From: Alistipes sp.
GTDB lineage: Bacteria; Bacteroidota; Bacteroidia; Bacteroidales; Rikenellaceae
NCBI GenBank assembly: GCA_020026335.1
Contig: JAHHQO010000003.1
Coordinates: forward strand, 127,748-191,747
Reading direction: 5' to 3'
Length of the DNA stretch: 64,000 bases
The notes under the pieces are model-generated. The model searched no databases, had not been told where the DNA came from, and was given only the letters and a program-made list of their open reading frames with translations. Positions 1 through 8,166 of this stretch are shown in pieces. Numbering within the stretch: the first letter of the stretch is position 1; every line of letters begins with the position of its first letter. A program made the position numbers and the translations under genes.

Positions 1-247
1 ATATACGCATAATATCGTCTTGTCCGCACAAATCTCGACTCCGCCATGCTGTTTTTTAGGTGGGGAAGTCCCGTAGAGGAGGACTGTCGGAGGGCATTGC
101 CTTCAGTTGCAGCACCTCGCAAAAGTGGCGCAGTGACCGCCTGCGGAGGGTTTTCCTTTTCGCTCGCCGCCAAAAAATCGCTCCGACGGATTGTTCTTTG
201 TAAATTATTGATTATCTTTGTACGATATAAAATAGAATTTATAAGCC
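1..247. other. Non-coding leader upstream of ffh, possible dispersed repeat
   Basis: No convincing gene is visible. A 69-codon plus-strand open frame (46-255) overlaps the ffh start and has a composition unlike a protein. The stretch from about 40 to 170 contains short inverted segments, for example GGGA-AG-TCCC near 65-75, and has the look of the intergenic repeat-like sequence common in gut Bacteroidales genomes (inference). I looked for a 4.5S SRP RNA because ffh follows, but the conserved GGAAGGAAGCAGCC core is absent. Confidence 0.35.
190..220 (+). promoter_or_regulatory. Bacteroidota-type promoter of ffh
   Basis: A -7 box TATCTTTG (213-220) fits TAnnTTTG. An ATTG at 190-193, 19 bases upstream, fits the TTTG -33 box with one mismatch. 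Transcription would start near 227, leaving a short AT-rich leader before the ATG at 248. Confidence 0.6.
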
Positions 248-1579
248 ATGTTTGAAAATCTTACCGATAAACTTGAACGGTCATTTAAAATACTGAAGGG
301 TGAGGGTCGTATCACCGAGATTAATGTAGCGGAGACGCTGAAGGAGATTCGTCGTGCGTTGATTGATGCCGATGTCAATTACAAGGTGGCCAAATCGTTT
401 ACCGATGAGGTCAAGAAAAAGGCGATGGGTCAGAACGTGCTCACAGCCGTGAAGCCCGGTCAGATGATGACCAAAATCGTGCGTGACGAGTTGTCGGCAT
501 TGATGGGTGGCGAGGCTACCGACATCAATTTGCAGGGCAATCCTGCCGTGATTCTCATCGCCGGTCTTCAGGGTTCGGGTAAGACCACCTTCTCGGGTAA
601 GCTGGCATCGATGCTCAAGACCAAGAAGGGACGCCACGTATTGCTGGTGGCCGGTGACGTTTATCGTCCTGCCGCCATCGACCAGCTGAAGGTGCTGGGC
701 GAGCAGGTGGGGGTCGAGGTTTACACAGAGGAGGGTAACCTCAATCCCGTGGAGATTGCCGAGAACGCCATCAAGTACGCTCGTCAGAAGTCTTGCAACG
801 TCGTGATTGTCGATACTGCCGGTCGTCTGGCTGTCGATGAGGCGATGATGAAGGAGATTACCGCCATCAAGGCTGCCGTGAAGCCCTCCGAGACCCTGTT
901 CGTGGTCGATTCGATGACCGGTCAGGACGCAGTCAATACTGCCAAGGAGTTCAACGACCGCCTCGATTTCGACGGTGTCGTTCTCACCAAGTTGGACGGT
1001 GATACCCGTGGTGGTGCCGCCATCTCTATCCGTTCGGTGGTCGATAAGCCGTTGAAGTTCATCTCCAGCGGTGAGAAGATGGACGCCTTGCAGGTGTTCC
1101 ACCCCGAGCGTATGGCAGACCGTATCCTCGGCATGGGTGATGTGGTTTCGCTGGTGGAGCGTGCGCAGGAGCAGTTCGATGAGGAGGAGGCCCGCAAGCT
1201 GAAGAAAAAGTTGGTCAAGGACCAGTTCAACTTCAACGACTTCATGAAGCAGATTGAGCAAATCAAGAAGATGGGTAACCTCAAGGATTTGGCTTCGATG
1301 CTTCCCGGCATGGGCAAGATGTTGAAGGATGTGGATATTCCCGATGATGTGTTCAAGCAGACCGAGGCCATCATTTCGTCGATGACTCCTGCCGAGCGTG
1401 AGCACCCCGAAATCATCAATGCGCGTCGTCGTGAGCGTATCGCCAAGGGTAGCGGTAACACCGTTGCCGATGTCAACCGTCTGATGAAGCAGTTCGACCA
1501 GACCCGCAAGATGATGAAGACCGTGGCAGGTGGCGGTTTGAAGCTGCCCAATATGCGCGGTATGATGAAGCGCCGCTAA
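248..1579 (+). CDS. ffh: Signal recognition particle protein Ffh
   Basis: This is the SRP54 GTPase, which binds 4.5S RNA and the signal sequence of nascent membrane proteins and delivers ribosomes to FtsY at the inner membrane. The 443-residue length is normal. It has a helical N domain (about 1-90), a G domain with P-loop GLQGSGKTT (106-114), DTAGR near 190 and TKLDGD near 248, and a Met-rich M domain from about 320 onward with several Met-Lys clusters ending in RGMMKRR. The ATG at 248 gives the canonical start of the N domain. It appears monocistronic: a promoter lies directly upstream and a strong hairpin about 220 bp downstream. No 4.5S RNA gene is nearby. Confidence 0.98.
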   Translation: MFENLTDKLERSFKILKGEGRITEINVAETLKEIRRALIDADVNYKVAKSFTDEVKKKAMGQNVLTAVKPGQMMTKIVRDELSALMGGEATDINLQGNPAVILIAGLQGSGKTTFSGKLASMLKTKKGRHVLLVAGDVYRPAAIDQLKVLGEQVGVEVYTEEGNLNPVEIAENAIKYARQKSCNVVIVDTAGRLAVDEAMMKEITAIKAAVKPSETLFVVDSMTGQDAVNTAKEFNDRLDFDGVVLTKLDGDTRGGAAISIRSVVDKPLKFISSGEKMDALQVFHPERMADRILGMGDVVSLVERAQEQFDEEEARKLKKKLVKDQFNFNDFMKQIEQIKKMGNLKDLASMLPGMGKMLKDVDIPDDVFKQTEAIISSMTPAEREHPEIINARRRERIAKGSGNTVADVNRLMKQFDQTRKMMKTVAGGGLKLPNMRGMMKRR

Positions 1580-1800
1580 TCATCTTCGGAGGGGGCGAGA
1601 GAAAGCCACGAGAGAGGGTAGAGAGCGAGAGAGGAGCAAGCGAACGGAGAGCAGCAAGAAGGCCGTAGGAACGGCGTGAGGTTGCAGAGCCGAGCGCGTA
1701 GCGAGCTGCAAGATGTGCCGAATGGCGCAACCATGAATCCCTAAGTTCCATACCTCAAGCAGCACCCTCAGTACCCACTTCGATTGCAGAATAAAAAGTA
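1580..1800. other. Purine-rich structured intergenic sequence after ffh
   Basis: The sequence carries no credible ORF. It begins with a run rich in GAGAG and AGCAAG units (about 1590-1650). This is followed by self-complementary segments: GCCGT-AGGA-ACGGC near 1663-1676, TGCAG paired with CTGCA around a GC-rich arm near 1683-1710, and an outer GGTTGC/GCAACC pair. It could be a structured 3' UTR, a small RNA or a dispersed intergenic repeat; the sequence alone cannot decide. Confidence 0.35.
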
Positions 1801-1830
1801 AGACCGATAAGTCCATCGACTTATCGGTCT
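1801..1830. terminator. Bidirectional terminator between ffh and the YggS gene
   Basis: A perfect 12-bp stem, AGACCGATAAGT (1801-1812) and ACTTATCGGTCT (1819-1830), closes a 6-nt loop. T-rich sequence flanks it on both strands, and two genes converge on it. Confidence 0.85.
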
Positions 1831-1872
1831 TCTTGTTCCTATTGAGGTCGCAGTTCCTCTTTGTGAAGTCAC

Positions 1873-2544
1873 CTATTTCTTCGAATAGTCTCTTGCGCCG
1901 AAGATGTAGGAACCCACTCTCACCATGGTCGAACCTGCCGCCACTGCCAGAGGGTAATCTTCCGACATACCCATCGAGAGGGTGTCGAACGAATCGCCGA
2001 AGTGGGGACGCAGGGCGTTGAAACACTCCTTCAGCGTGTCGAAATCGTGACGCACGACCTCCTCGTCATCGGTGTTGGTGGCTATGCCCATGACTCCTCT
2101 CACGCGGATGTGTGACAGACGGGTGAAAGCCCCCGAGTCGATATAGGCTTTCAGCTCCTCGAAATCCCAACCGGTCTTGCTCTCCTCGCGTGCCACGTGT
2201 ATCTCCAGAAGAATGTCGATGACGCGCTCACACTTCTCCGCCTCTTTCTCGATGGCTTCCGTCAGTCGGTCGCTGTCCACCGACTGAATCAACGCCACAA
2301 AGGGGGCGATGTACTTGATTTTGTTGGTCTGCAAGTGACCTATCATGTGCCACTCGATGTCCTTGGGCAGGGTGTTGTACTTCTCCTTCAACTCCTGCGG
2401 GCGGCTCTCTCCAAAGATGCGCTGACCGGCTGCATGGGCCTCCTCGATGGCTTCCACGGGGTGGGTTTTCGATACGGCGACAAGGGTCACTCCCTGGGGG
2501 AGCGATGCACCGACTTCTGCTAATCTGTTGGCTATATCTGACAT
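1873..2544 (-). CDS. YggS-family pyridoxal phosphate homeostasis protein
   Basis: This is a cytoplasmic PLP-binding protein of the YggS/PROSC/YBL036C family, which buffers free pyridoxal phosphate and affects amino-acid pools. It has no known catalytic activity. The 223-residue protein has the single-domain alanine-racemase-like barrel. The PLP lysine is K26 in VAVSKTHP. Later family motifs are also visible: HMIGHLQTNK, the SVDS segment and the C-terminal MGMSEDYPLA phosphate-binding loop with VRVGSYIFG. The start at 2544 is supported by these N-terminal motifs. It diverges from the C69 peptidase gene and ends just before the shared terminator at 1801-1830. Confidence 0.95.
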   Translation of the reverse strand: MSDIANRLAEVGASLPQGVTLVAVSKTHPVEAIEEAHAAGQRIFGESRPQELKEKYNTLPKDIEWHMIGHLQTNKIKYIAPFVALIQSVDSDRLTEAIEKEAEKCERVIDILLEIHVAREESKTGWDFEELKAYIDSGAFTRLSHIRVRGVMGIATNTDDEEVVRHDFDTLKECFNALRPHFGDSFDTLSMGMSEDYPLAVAAGSTMVRVGSYIFGARDYSKK

Positions 2545-2566
2545 GGTATGCTTCGTTTTTACACTT

Positions 2567-2574
2567 CAAAGGTA
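2567..2574 (-). promoter_or_regulatory. -7 box for the YggS gene
   Basis: The minus strand reads TACCTTTG, matching TAnnTTTG, 23 bases ahead of the start codon. No clear -33 box is seen. Confidence 0.4.
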
Positions 2575-2621
2575 CATAAAATTTCAATATTCGATAACCC
2601 CCTCACGGAATTAAAATTTGT

Positions 2622-2653
2622 TTTGTGGTTTCGCATTTTGTTTTGTACATTTG
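2622..2653 (+). promoter_or_regulatory. Promoter of the C69 peptidase gene
   Basis: A consensus Bacteroidota promoter: TTTG at 2622-2625, a 20-base spacer, and TACATTTG at 2646-2653. The ATG follows 20 bases later. Confidence 0.65.
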
Positions 2654-2673
2654 TTATCAAAACTTTATCTGTT

Positions 2674-4338
2674 ATGAAAAAAATCATCTATGCTCTCGCG
2701 GCACTCCTCATGTGGAATGCTACGCCTGCCGAGGCTTGCACCAACTTCATCGTCACGAAGGGTGCATCGACCGACGGCTCTATATTGGTATCCTATGCAG
2801 CTGATTCTCACGGACTCTACGGTGCGCTGTATCACACCCCTGCCGGTCGTTTCAAGGCAGGAGCCATGCTCCCCGTCTATGAGTGGGATACGGGTCGTTA
2901 TCTGACCGACATCGCGCAGGTCGCACGCACATGGTCCACCGTGGGTAACATGAACGAACACTCGCTCATTATCAGTGAGACCACCTATGGCGGCCGTGAG
3001 GAGTTGGCCGACCCCCAGGGCGGCATCGACTACGGTTCGCTGATTTACATCACCCTGCAACGCGCCACCACGGCACGCGAAGCTATCTCCACCATCGCTG
3101 AGCTGGCCAACACCTACGGCTATGCTTCGTCGGGTGAGTCCTTCTCGATTGCCGACACCGAGGAGGTGTGGATTATGGAGCTGATTGGTAAGGGTAGCAA
3201 ACTCGATGCCAACGGCAAGAACACCCGAAAGGGTATCGTATGGGTGGCACGCCGTGTGCCCGATGGTTATGTGTCGGGTCACGCCAACCAGTCGCGTATC
3301 ACCACCTTCCCCCTGAACGACAAAGAGAACTGCCTCTACTCCGACGATGTGATTTCCTTCGCTCGTGAGATGGGCTACTTCAACGGCAAGGACGAGGAGT
3401 TCAGCTTCGCCGATGCTTATGCACCTGCCGATTTCGGTACTATCCGCGGTTGTGACGCCCGTGTGTGGGCTTTCTTCCGCCACGTGGCTGACGGCATGGA
3501 CGCCTATACCAACTACGCCATGGGTTATGAGCCCGAGAACCGTATGCCCCTGTGGGTGAAGCCCCGCACCAAGGTATCACCCAAGATGGTGTTCGACTGC
3601 ATGAGAGACCACTACGAGGGTACTCCCATGGATATGACCAAGGATTTGGGTGCCGGTGGTCACAACTGCCCCTACCGTTGGAGACCCATGAACTTCGAGG
3701 TGGACGGCAAGACCTACCTCAATGAGCGTGCAACAGCTACCCAGCAGACCGGTTTCTGGTTCGTGGCGCAGGCGCGTCCCCAGGTGGGCAAGGATATGGG
3801 CATCCTCTGGTTTGGTGTCGATGATACCGCCACTTCGTGCCTGACCCCCATATATTGCAGCTCGACAATCGTTCCCGAGTGCTTCCGCGAGGGTAACGGT
3901 ACCATGCTCAAATACTCGCCCACATCGGCATTCTGGTTGTTCAACCGCGTGGCAAACTTCGCCTATATGCGCTATGACCGTATCGCAGCCGATGTCCGCA
4001 AGACTGTCGACGAGTGGGAGAACGACCACCTCGTTGAGGTGGCAGACATCGATGCCGAGGCATTGAAGATGAGCCCCAAGAAGCGCCAGCAGTTCCTCTC
4101 GAAGTATTCCGAGCGTGAGGCACAGGAGCTTTTCGATACATGGCAGAACCTCGACCACTACCTGCTGGTGAAGTATGTCGACGGTAATCTCAAGACCGAG
4201 ACCGAGCCGGGCAAGTTCCTCGACAACGGTAACGGACGCGACATTCCCGACAAGATTCAGTTCCCCGGCTACAACGAGAAGTGGCAGAGAGCCGTAGCCA
4301 ACGACAACGGCGAGATTTTGGAGGTGAAGAACTTCTAA
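2674..4338 (+). CDS. Secreted C69-family dipeptidase (Ntn hydrolase)
   Basis: This is a peptidase family C69 (U34) enzyme that releases dipeptides or amino acids from short peptides, expected in the periplasm or at the cell surface. The open frame extends further upstream, but the ATG at 2674 is chosen because it gives a clean signal peptide (MKKIIYALAALLMW...) and follows a consensus promoter. Cleavage after ...PAEA exposes Cys22 in CTNFIV, the N-terminal nucleophile expected of this Ntn family, followed by GASTDGS. The 554-residue length is normal for the Bacteroidota members. The next gene (lpd) starts 47 bp downstream on the same strand, but no functional link between them is evident. Confidence 0.9.
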   Translation: MKKIIYALAALLMWNATPAEACTNFIVTKGASTDGSILVSYAADSHGLYGALYHTPAGRFKAGAMLPVYEWDTGRYLTDIAQVARTWSTVGNMNEHSLIISETTYGGREELADPQGGIDYGSLIYITLQRATTAREAISTIAELANTYGYASSGESFSIADTEEVWIMELIGKGSKLDANGKNTRKGIVWVARRVPDGYVSGHANQSRITTFPLNDKENCLYSDDVISFAREMGYFNGKDEEFSFADAYAPADFGTIRGCDARVWAFFRHVADGMDAYTNYAMGYEPENRMPLWVKPRTKVSPKMVFDCMRDHYEGTPMDMTKDLGAGGHNCPYRWRPMNFEVDGKTYLNERATATQQTGFWFVAQARPQVGKDMGILWFGVDDTATSCLTPIYCSSTIVPECFREGNGTMLKYSPTSAFWLFNRVANFAYMRYDRIAADVRKTVDEWENDHLVEVADIDAEALKMSPKKRQQFLSKYSEREAQELFDTWQNLDHYLLVKYVDGNLKTETEPGKFLDNGNGRDIPDKIQFPGYNEKWQRAVANDNGEILEVKNF

Positions 4339-4385
4339 TCCCGACCACAAGACCTAAAACGACCGAACCTTAAAACTTTTTACTT

Positions 4386-5762
4386 ATGAACTACGACATC
4401 ATTGTAATCGGCAGCGGCCCCGGAGGATATGTGGCCGCCATACGTGCCGCACAGCTGGGCCGCAAGGTGGCACTCGTGGAGCGTGCCGAAGCCGGAGGTG
4501 TGTGTCTGAACTGGGGTTGTATCCCCACCAAGGCACTCCTTCGCAGTGCACATGTCTACACCCACTGCCTGTCGGCTGCCGAATACGGTATAGAACTTTC
4601 GGGCGAGGTGCGACCCTCGTTGGAGAAGATTGTCGAGCGTTCGCGTGCCGTGGCGGAGACCATGTCGCGTGGTGTGCAGTTCCTCCTCAAGAAGAACAAT
4701 ATCGACCTCTTGCAGGGCTTCGGCCGTCTGACGGCTCCCCACAAGGTCGATGTCGACGGGGTGGAGTATGAGGCCGAACACATCATTCTGGCTACGGGTG
4801 CTCGTCCGCGCGAGATGCCCTTCATGCCCATCGACGGTGAGAAGATTCTCTCCTCGAAGCAGGCGCTCGTGCTCAAGGAGCTGCCCGAGTCGATGATTGT
4901 CGTGGGTTCGGGTGCCATAGGTGCCGAATTTGCGTGGTTCTATGCCGCTCTGGGGGTCAAGGTCACCATCGTGGAGTACCTGCCTCACCTGTTGCCCCTC
5001 GAGGACGAGGAGGTGTCGAAGACCATGGAGCGTGCCTTCCGCAAACTGCGCTGCACGGTGCTCTGTTCGACTTCGGTCAAGAGCGTCAATGTCAATGGCG
5101 AGGGGCTTTGCGAAGTAGTCGTGGAGAACAAGAAGGGCGAATCGACCCTCACGGCGGAGAAAGTGCTGTCGGCGGTGGGTATCGTCCCCAACATCGAGGG
5201 CATCGGCCTTGAGGAGTTGGGTGTGGCTGTCGAGCGCGGCAGGGTAGTGGTCGATGACTTCTACCGCACCAATGTCGAGGGCGTGTATGCCATCGGTGAC
5301 ATCATCGCCACACCGGCACTGGCTCATGTGGCATCGGCGGAGGCGGTTTGCTGCGTGGAGAACATCTGCGGACTAAACCCCTCGAAGGTCAATTACGACA
5401 TCATTCCCTCGTGTGTCTTCACCACGCCCGAGGTGGCATCTGTCGGCATGACCGAGGAGCAGGCCAAGGCGCGCGGTGTGGAATATACCGTCGGACGCTT
5501 CCCCTTCACGGCATCGGGCAAGGCTACGGCTGCCGGTGAGCGTGACGGCTTTGTGAAGGTGCTCTTCGATAAGGAACACCGTCTTATTGGCGCGCACATG
5601 ATAGGTGCGAGCGTCACGGAGATGCTCGCCGAGCCGACTTTGGCAATGCAGCTGGGGGCTACGGCAGAATCCATTGCCCACACCATTCACTCTCACCCCA
5701 CCATGGCGGAGGGCGTGATGGAGGCAACGGAAGCCGCTCTGGGGCACGCCATTCATCTGTAA
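4386..5762 (+). CDS. lpdA: Dihydrolipoyl dehydrogenase (E3)
   Basis: This FAD-dependent pyridine-nucleotide disulfide oxidoreductase reoxidises dihydrolipoamide with NAD+, in 2-oxoacid dehydrogenase or glycine-cleavage complexes. The 458 residues contain the FAD motif GSGPGG (9-14), the redox pair C40/C45 in GGVCLNWGCIPT, an NAD-binding GSGAIGAEFAW motif near 175, the second FAD motif ending AIGDI, and the C-terminal dimer-interface HSHPTMAE bearing the catalytic His-Glu pair. No E1, E2 or lipoyl-protein gene lies in the window, so the partner complex cannot be named. A strong terminator follows immediately. Confidence 0.95.
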   Translation: MNYDIIVIGSGPGGYVAAIRAAQLGRKVALVERAEAGGVCLNWGCIPTKALLRSAHVYTHCLSAAEYGIELSGEVRPSLEKIVERSRAVAETMSRGVQFLLKKNNIDLLQGFGRLTAPHKVDVDGVEYEAEHIILATGARPREMPFMPIDGEKILSSKQALVLKELPESMIVVGSGAIGAEFAWFYAALGVKVTIVEYLPHLLPLEDEEVSKTMERAFRKLRCTVLCSTSVKSVNVNGEGLCEVVVENKKGESTLTAEKVLSAVGIVPNIEGIGLEELGVAVERGRVVVDDFYRTNVEGVYAIGDIIATPALAHVASAEAVCCVENICGLNPSKVNYDIIPSCVFTTPEVASVGMTEEQAKARGVEYTVGRFPFTASGKATAAGERDGFVKVLFDKEHRLIGAHMIGASVTEMLAEPTLAMQLGATAESIAHTIHSHPTMAEGVMEATEAALGHAIHL

Positions 5763-5787
5763 GTAAAAATAGTATTTCCGATAAACG

Positions 5788-5830
5788 AAGCGGAAGAGGG
5801 TTTTTCAAAAGACCTTCTTCCGCTTTTTTT
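5788..5830 (+). terminator. Terminator of lpdA
   Basis: AAGCGGAAGAGG (5788-5799) pairs with CCTTCTTCCGCTT with one bulge, and is followed by an eight-T run. Confidence 0.85.
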
Positions 5831-5925
5831 TGCGCGCATTGCTCCGCTCCGATACACTGCAAATCCAATTTGATACACTGCATATTCGCGCACCGCTCCG
5901 CACACCCCCTCCCTCTATATTGCGC

Positions 5926-5960
5926 AAAAAAAGAGAGGAAAACCGAAGTTCTCCTCTCTC
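5926..5960 (-). terminator. Terminator of the OB-fold lipoprotein gene
   Basis: On the minus strand an 8-bp stem, AGAGAGGA/TCCTCTCT, is extended by a TTCG-capped inner stem and followed by a T run (5926-5931). It lies about 50 bp past the stop codon. Confidence 0.75.
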
Positions 5961-6010
5961 GTCGTGTCGGACTTTTCCGTCCGATGTTGTGTATTTGTCC
6001 GTGCGGCGGA

Positions 6011-7846
6011 CTACAATTCTTCGATGGTCACAGCCATGGTGTTGAGCAGCTTCTTGCCCTCCTTGGAGGTGTTCATACCCAAAGCATAGCCGGTCACGCG
6101 AATCTTCTTGTCGGTGTAGTTGGCAATACCGAGGCTCTTCGAGGGGAAGAGAATCGTACCGATGATGTCGGTGCCGTCCACTGCCACATCGTTGTGCCAC
6201 TGGTAGATTTCGTCCTGGAACGAAGTCATCAGACCCTCATACTGAATGTACTTGATGGTGGGGTTCTGTGCGTACTCCTCCATCTTCTTGCCATCGAGTA
6301 CTTCGGGCTGGGGCTGGGTGTAGGTGCCCTCCTTCTCGAGAGTGATGATGCTGGTCTCGCCAAACTGCTTCATGTCTGCATATACGGTGGTCACACCCTC
6401 CACGGTTACGAACGAACCGACCTTCTGACCGTGCTTCTTCTTGAAGGTGAGAATGATGCCGGTGTCGTCCTTCACGAGGAAACCCTTGTCGTGAGTGCCG
6501 ATAATCTGACCCTTAATCTTGTAGATGTTGTCCACGGGAGCTGCGAGTACCTCTGCGATGGTCGAGGTCTTGACGACCTCCTGTGCGCCGAACTCTGCGA
6601 GCTGTCCGCCCTCACCCTCGGTCAGCAACACGTCGTCCAAACGATTGACGCTGCTCATCTTGGCCTCGAACTTGATGCAGAGGTTCTTCACGCCTGCGGG
6701 AATCGAGAAGTTGAGGGTGGCAACTCTCCACTGACCTTTGCCGTCCTCCTTGTCGAAGTCATACTTCAGACTCTGCGACCAGGTCTTGCCGTCCTGCGAT
6801 ACGCGAACCACGAAGTCCGACTTCAGGAACTCGTTCGAAGCACCCTGTGCGTAACGCTGTGCACCGAAGGTGAGCTTCAGATTCTGGGTGTTCACTGCGA
6901 TGTTCTCAATCGAGAAGTAGTTGGGGGCTGTCGAGAAGAAGATGTTGTTCATACCCGAACCATCGTAGTACGACAACTCACCGTTAGACGACTGGTTGGT
7001 GCGTGCCGAGATGTTGTGCGACTGGTAGGTCACCTGGTCTGCACCCGAACCCTTGTGGTTTACCCAACCGTCGAAATCCTCCAGCCAGGGCCACTCCTTG
7101 CGGTTGCCGTGCTGGTAGTCCTGTGTGGCAGGACTCTTGTCGAAGTTGCTGAAATAGATGGCGTTGGCGGGAACCTCCTCCTCGTGTACGCCGAGGTCGT
7201 TCACCTCTACGGGCAACACATAGATGAAGCTCTTGAACGAACCGTAGAGCCAACCTGTCAGCTCCACATCGTGCATGTTGTACTTGTTCTTGAACTCATC
7301 ACCCATGTAGTCGATGCTGACCAGAAAGTTGGTGCCGTCAATTTGCATGTTGAGGTACTGACCTGCGACCATGATGGTACCGCGGAAGCTTGCGTACTTG
7401 TATTCGGGAGCTTTGGCGTAGGCTGCCAAATCGGCACCCTCCATGACGGTGGGAGCGGGGACTGCGACCTTGTCGGTACCGGTCTTGGTGACGATAGTAC
7501 CCTTACCGAACTGCAAAAGATTGTTGTAGACGGTGGTCTCACCCGACAGAGTGACAACATCACCGGCTACCGAGGTGTGCGCTTCACCCAGGAAAACATA
7601 AATCCGAGCGTCGCCTTCCTGTGCGATGAAGCCTTGCTCGTTGGTAGCCACTACGGTGACACCTTCTACCTCATGTTGTCCGGGTTCTTCTTTGAGAATG
7701 TCGGCCAAGGTAACCTTGTTGGGGTCAGGGTTACTGCCGTTTCCGCCATTGCCTCCGTCGATGGGGTCATCGGAACATGACGTTGCGCCGAAAGCAAAGA
7801 ACATTGTCGCTACAACGAGGAGCGACTGGAATAAGATTTTTTTCAT
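6011..7846 (-). CDS. Lipoprotein with duplicated OB-fold-like domains flanking a jelly-roll domain
   Basis: A 611-residue predicted surface lipoprotein of unknown function. The start at 7846 is preferred over an upstream in-frame start because it gives a normal lipoprotein signal peptide (MKKILFQSLLVVATMFF) and lipobox ending at Cys24. After a Gly/Asn-rich linker (PIDGGNGGNGS), residues about 35-120 carry an OB-fold-like unit of the DUF5689 kind. Residues about 210-400 resemble a choice-of-anchor/carbohydrate-binding jelly roll (FSNFDKSPA ... DFDGWVNHKG). A second OB-like unit follows from about 430, and the two OB regions share the ADIL/AEVL, GFL/GFI and TTVYxxxxQFG patterns. It is probably a secreted binding protein; a nuclease partner is sometimes found with such domains, but none is here. 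Confidence 0.7.
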   Translation of the reverse strand: MKKILFQSLLVVATMFFAFGATSCSDDPIDGGNGGNGSNPDPNKVTLADILKEEPGQHEVEGVTVVATNEQGFIAQEGDARIYVFLGEAHTSVAGDVVTLSGETTVYNNLLQFGKGTIVTKTGTDKVAVPAPTVMEGADLAAYAKAPEYKYASFRGTIMVAGQYLNMQIDGTNFLVSIDYMGDEFKNKYNMHDVELTGWLYGSFKSFIYVLPVEVNDLGVHEEEVPANAIYFSNFDKSPATQDYQHGNRKEWPWLEDFDGWVNHKGSGADQVTYQSHNISARTNQSSNGELSYYDGSGMNNIFFSTAPNYFSIENIAVNTQNLKLTFGAQRYAQGASNEFLKSDFVVRVSQDGKTWSQSLKYDFDKEDGKGQWRVATLNFSIPAGVKNLCIKFEAKMSSVNRLDDVLLTEGEGGQLAEFGAQEVVKTSTIAEVLAAPVDNIYKIKGQIIGTHDKGFLVKDDTGIILTFKKKHGQKVGSFVTVEGVTTVYADMKQFGETSIITLEKEGTYTQPQPEVLDGKKMEEYAQNPTIKYIQYEGLMTSFQDEIYQWHNDVAVDGTDIIGTILFPSKSLGIANYTDKKIRVTGYALGMNTSKEGKKLLNTMAVTIEEL

Positions 7847-7934
7847 TGTTTTATAAAGTTGTGATAGTGAGTGCTTTTTGTGCAGGTTACACATTGTCGG
7901 TTAGTAGTGGTGGGCAAACCCATTTTTCACGATG

Positions 7935-7942
7935 CAAATATA
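7935..7942 (-). promoter_or_regulatory. -7 box for the OB-fold lipoprotein gene
   Basis: The minus strand reads TATATTTG, matching TAnnTTTG, and predicts a leader of about 80 nt. No good -33 box is seen. Confidence 0.45.
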
Positions 7943-8113
7943 CTTATTTTCCGGTATGCTGTTCCAGAATGTTAATAATTTTAATAAATATGTAATAAAC
8001 GCCTCCTCAAGGGGTTGTAGCGGCGATTCCGACATGCGAAGCAGGAATGAAAGAGGAGAAATTTTGGTGGTAAAACGGGGTGTGGAGGACATAATTTTCT
8101 GATATATAGACAC

Positions 8114-8147
8114 AAAAAAGCCGACACCCTGAGATGTCGGCTTTTTT
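8114..8147 (-). terminator. Terminator of the OmpA-like gene
   Basis: A perfect 13-bp stem, A6-GCCGACA paired with TGTCGGC-T6, encloses an 8-nt loop 20 bp beyond the ompA-like stop codon. It is symmetrical, so it can act on either strand. Confidence 0.9.
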
Positions 8148-8166
8148 GTTGTATGTGGGGATAACC

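Larger units (their letters stand above)
7847..8166. other. Intergenic region between the OB-fold lipoprotein and ompA-like genes
   Basis: It contains the -7 box for the lipoprotein gene (7935-7942) and the ompA-like terminator (8114-8147). The remaining AT-rich sequence holds no ORF or repeat that I can support. Confidence 0.5.

Noticed and set aside
1..247. A 4.5S SRP RNA gene upstream of ffh
   Set aside because: Expected from context, but the conserved GGAAGGAAGCAGCC-like core was not found on either strand.
46..255. A 69-codon frame overlapping the ffh start
   Set aside because: Composition is not protein-like, it has no start signals, and it overlaps a well-supported promoter and gene start.
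281..1405. A 374-codon minus-strand frame inside ffh
   Set aside because: Antisense shadow of ffh; the sequence is a repetitive His/Leu-rich translation without recognisable domains.
5870..7780. A 636-codon plus-strand frame
   Set aside because: It is antisense to the well-supported lipoprotein gene at 6011-7846 and has a His/Leu/Val-rich composition typical of complementary frames.
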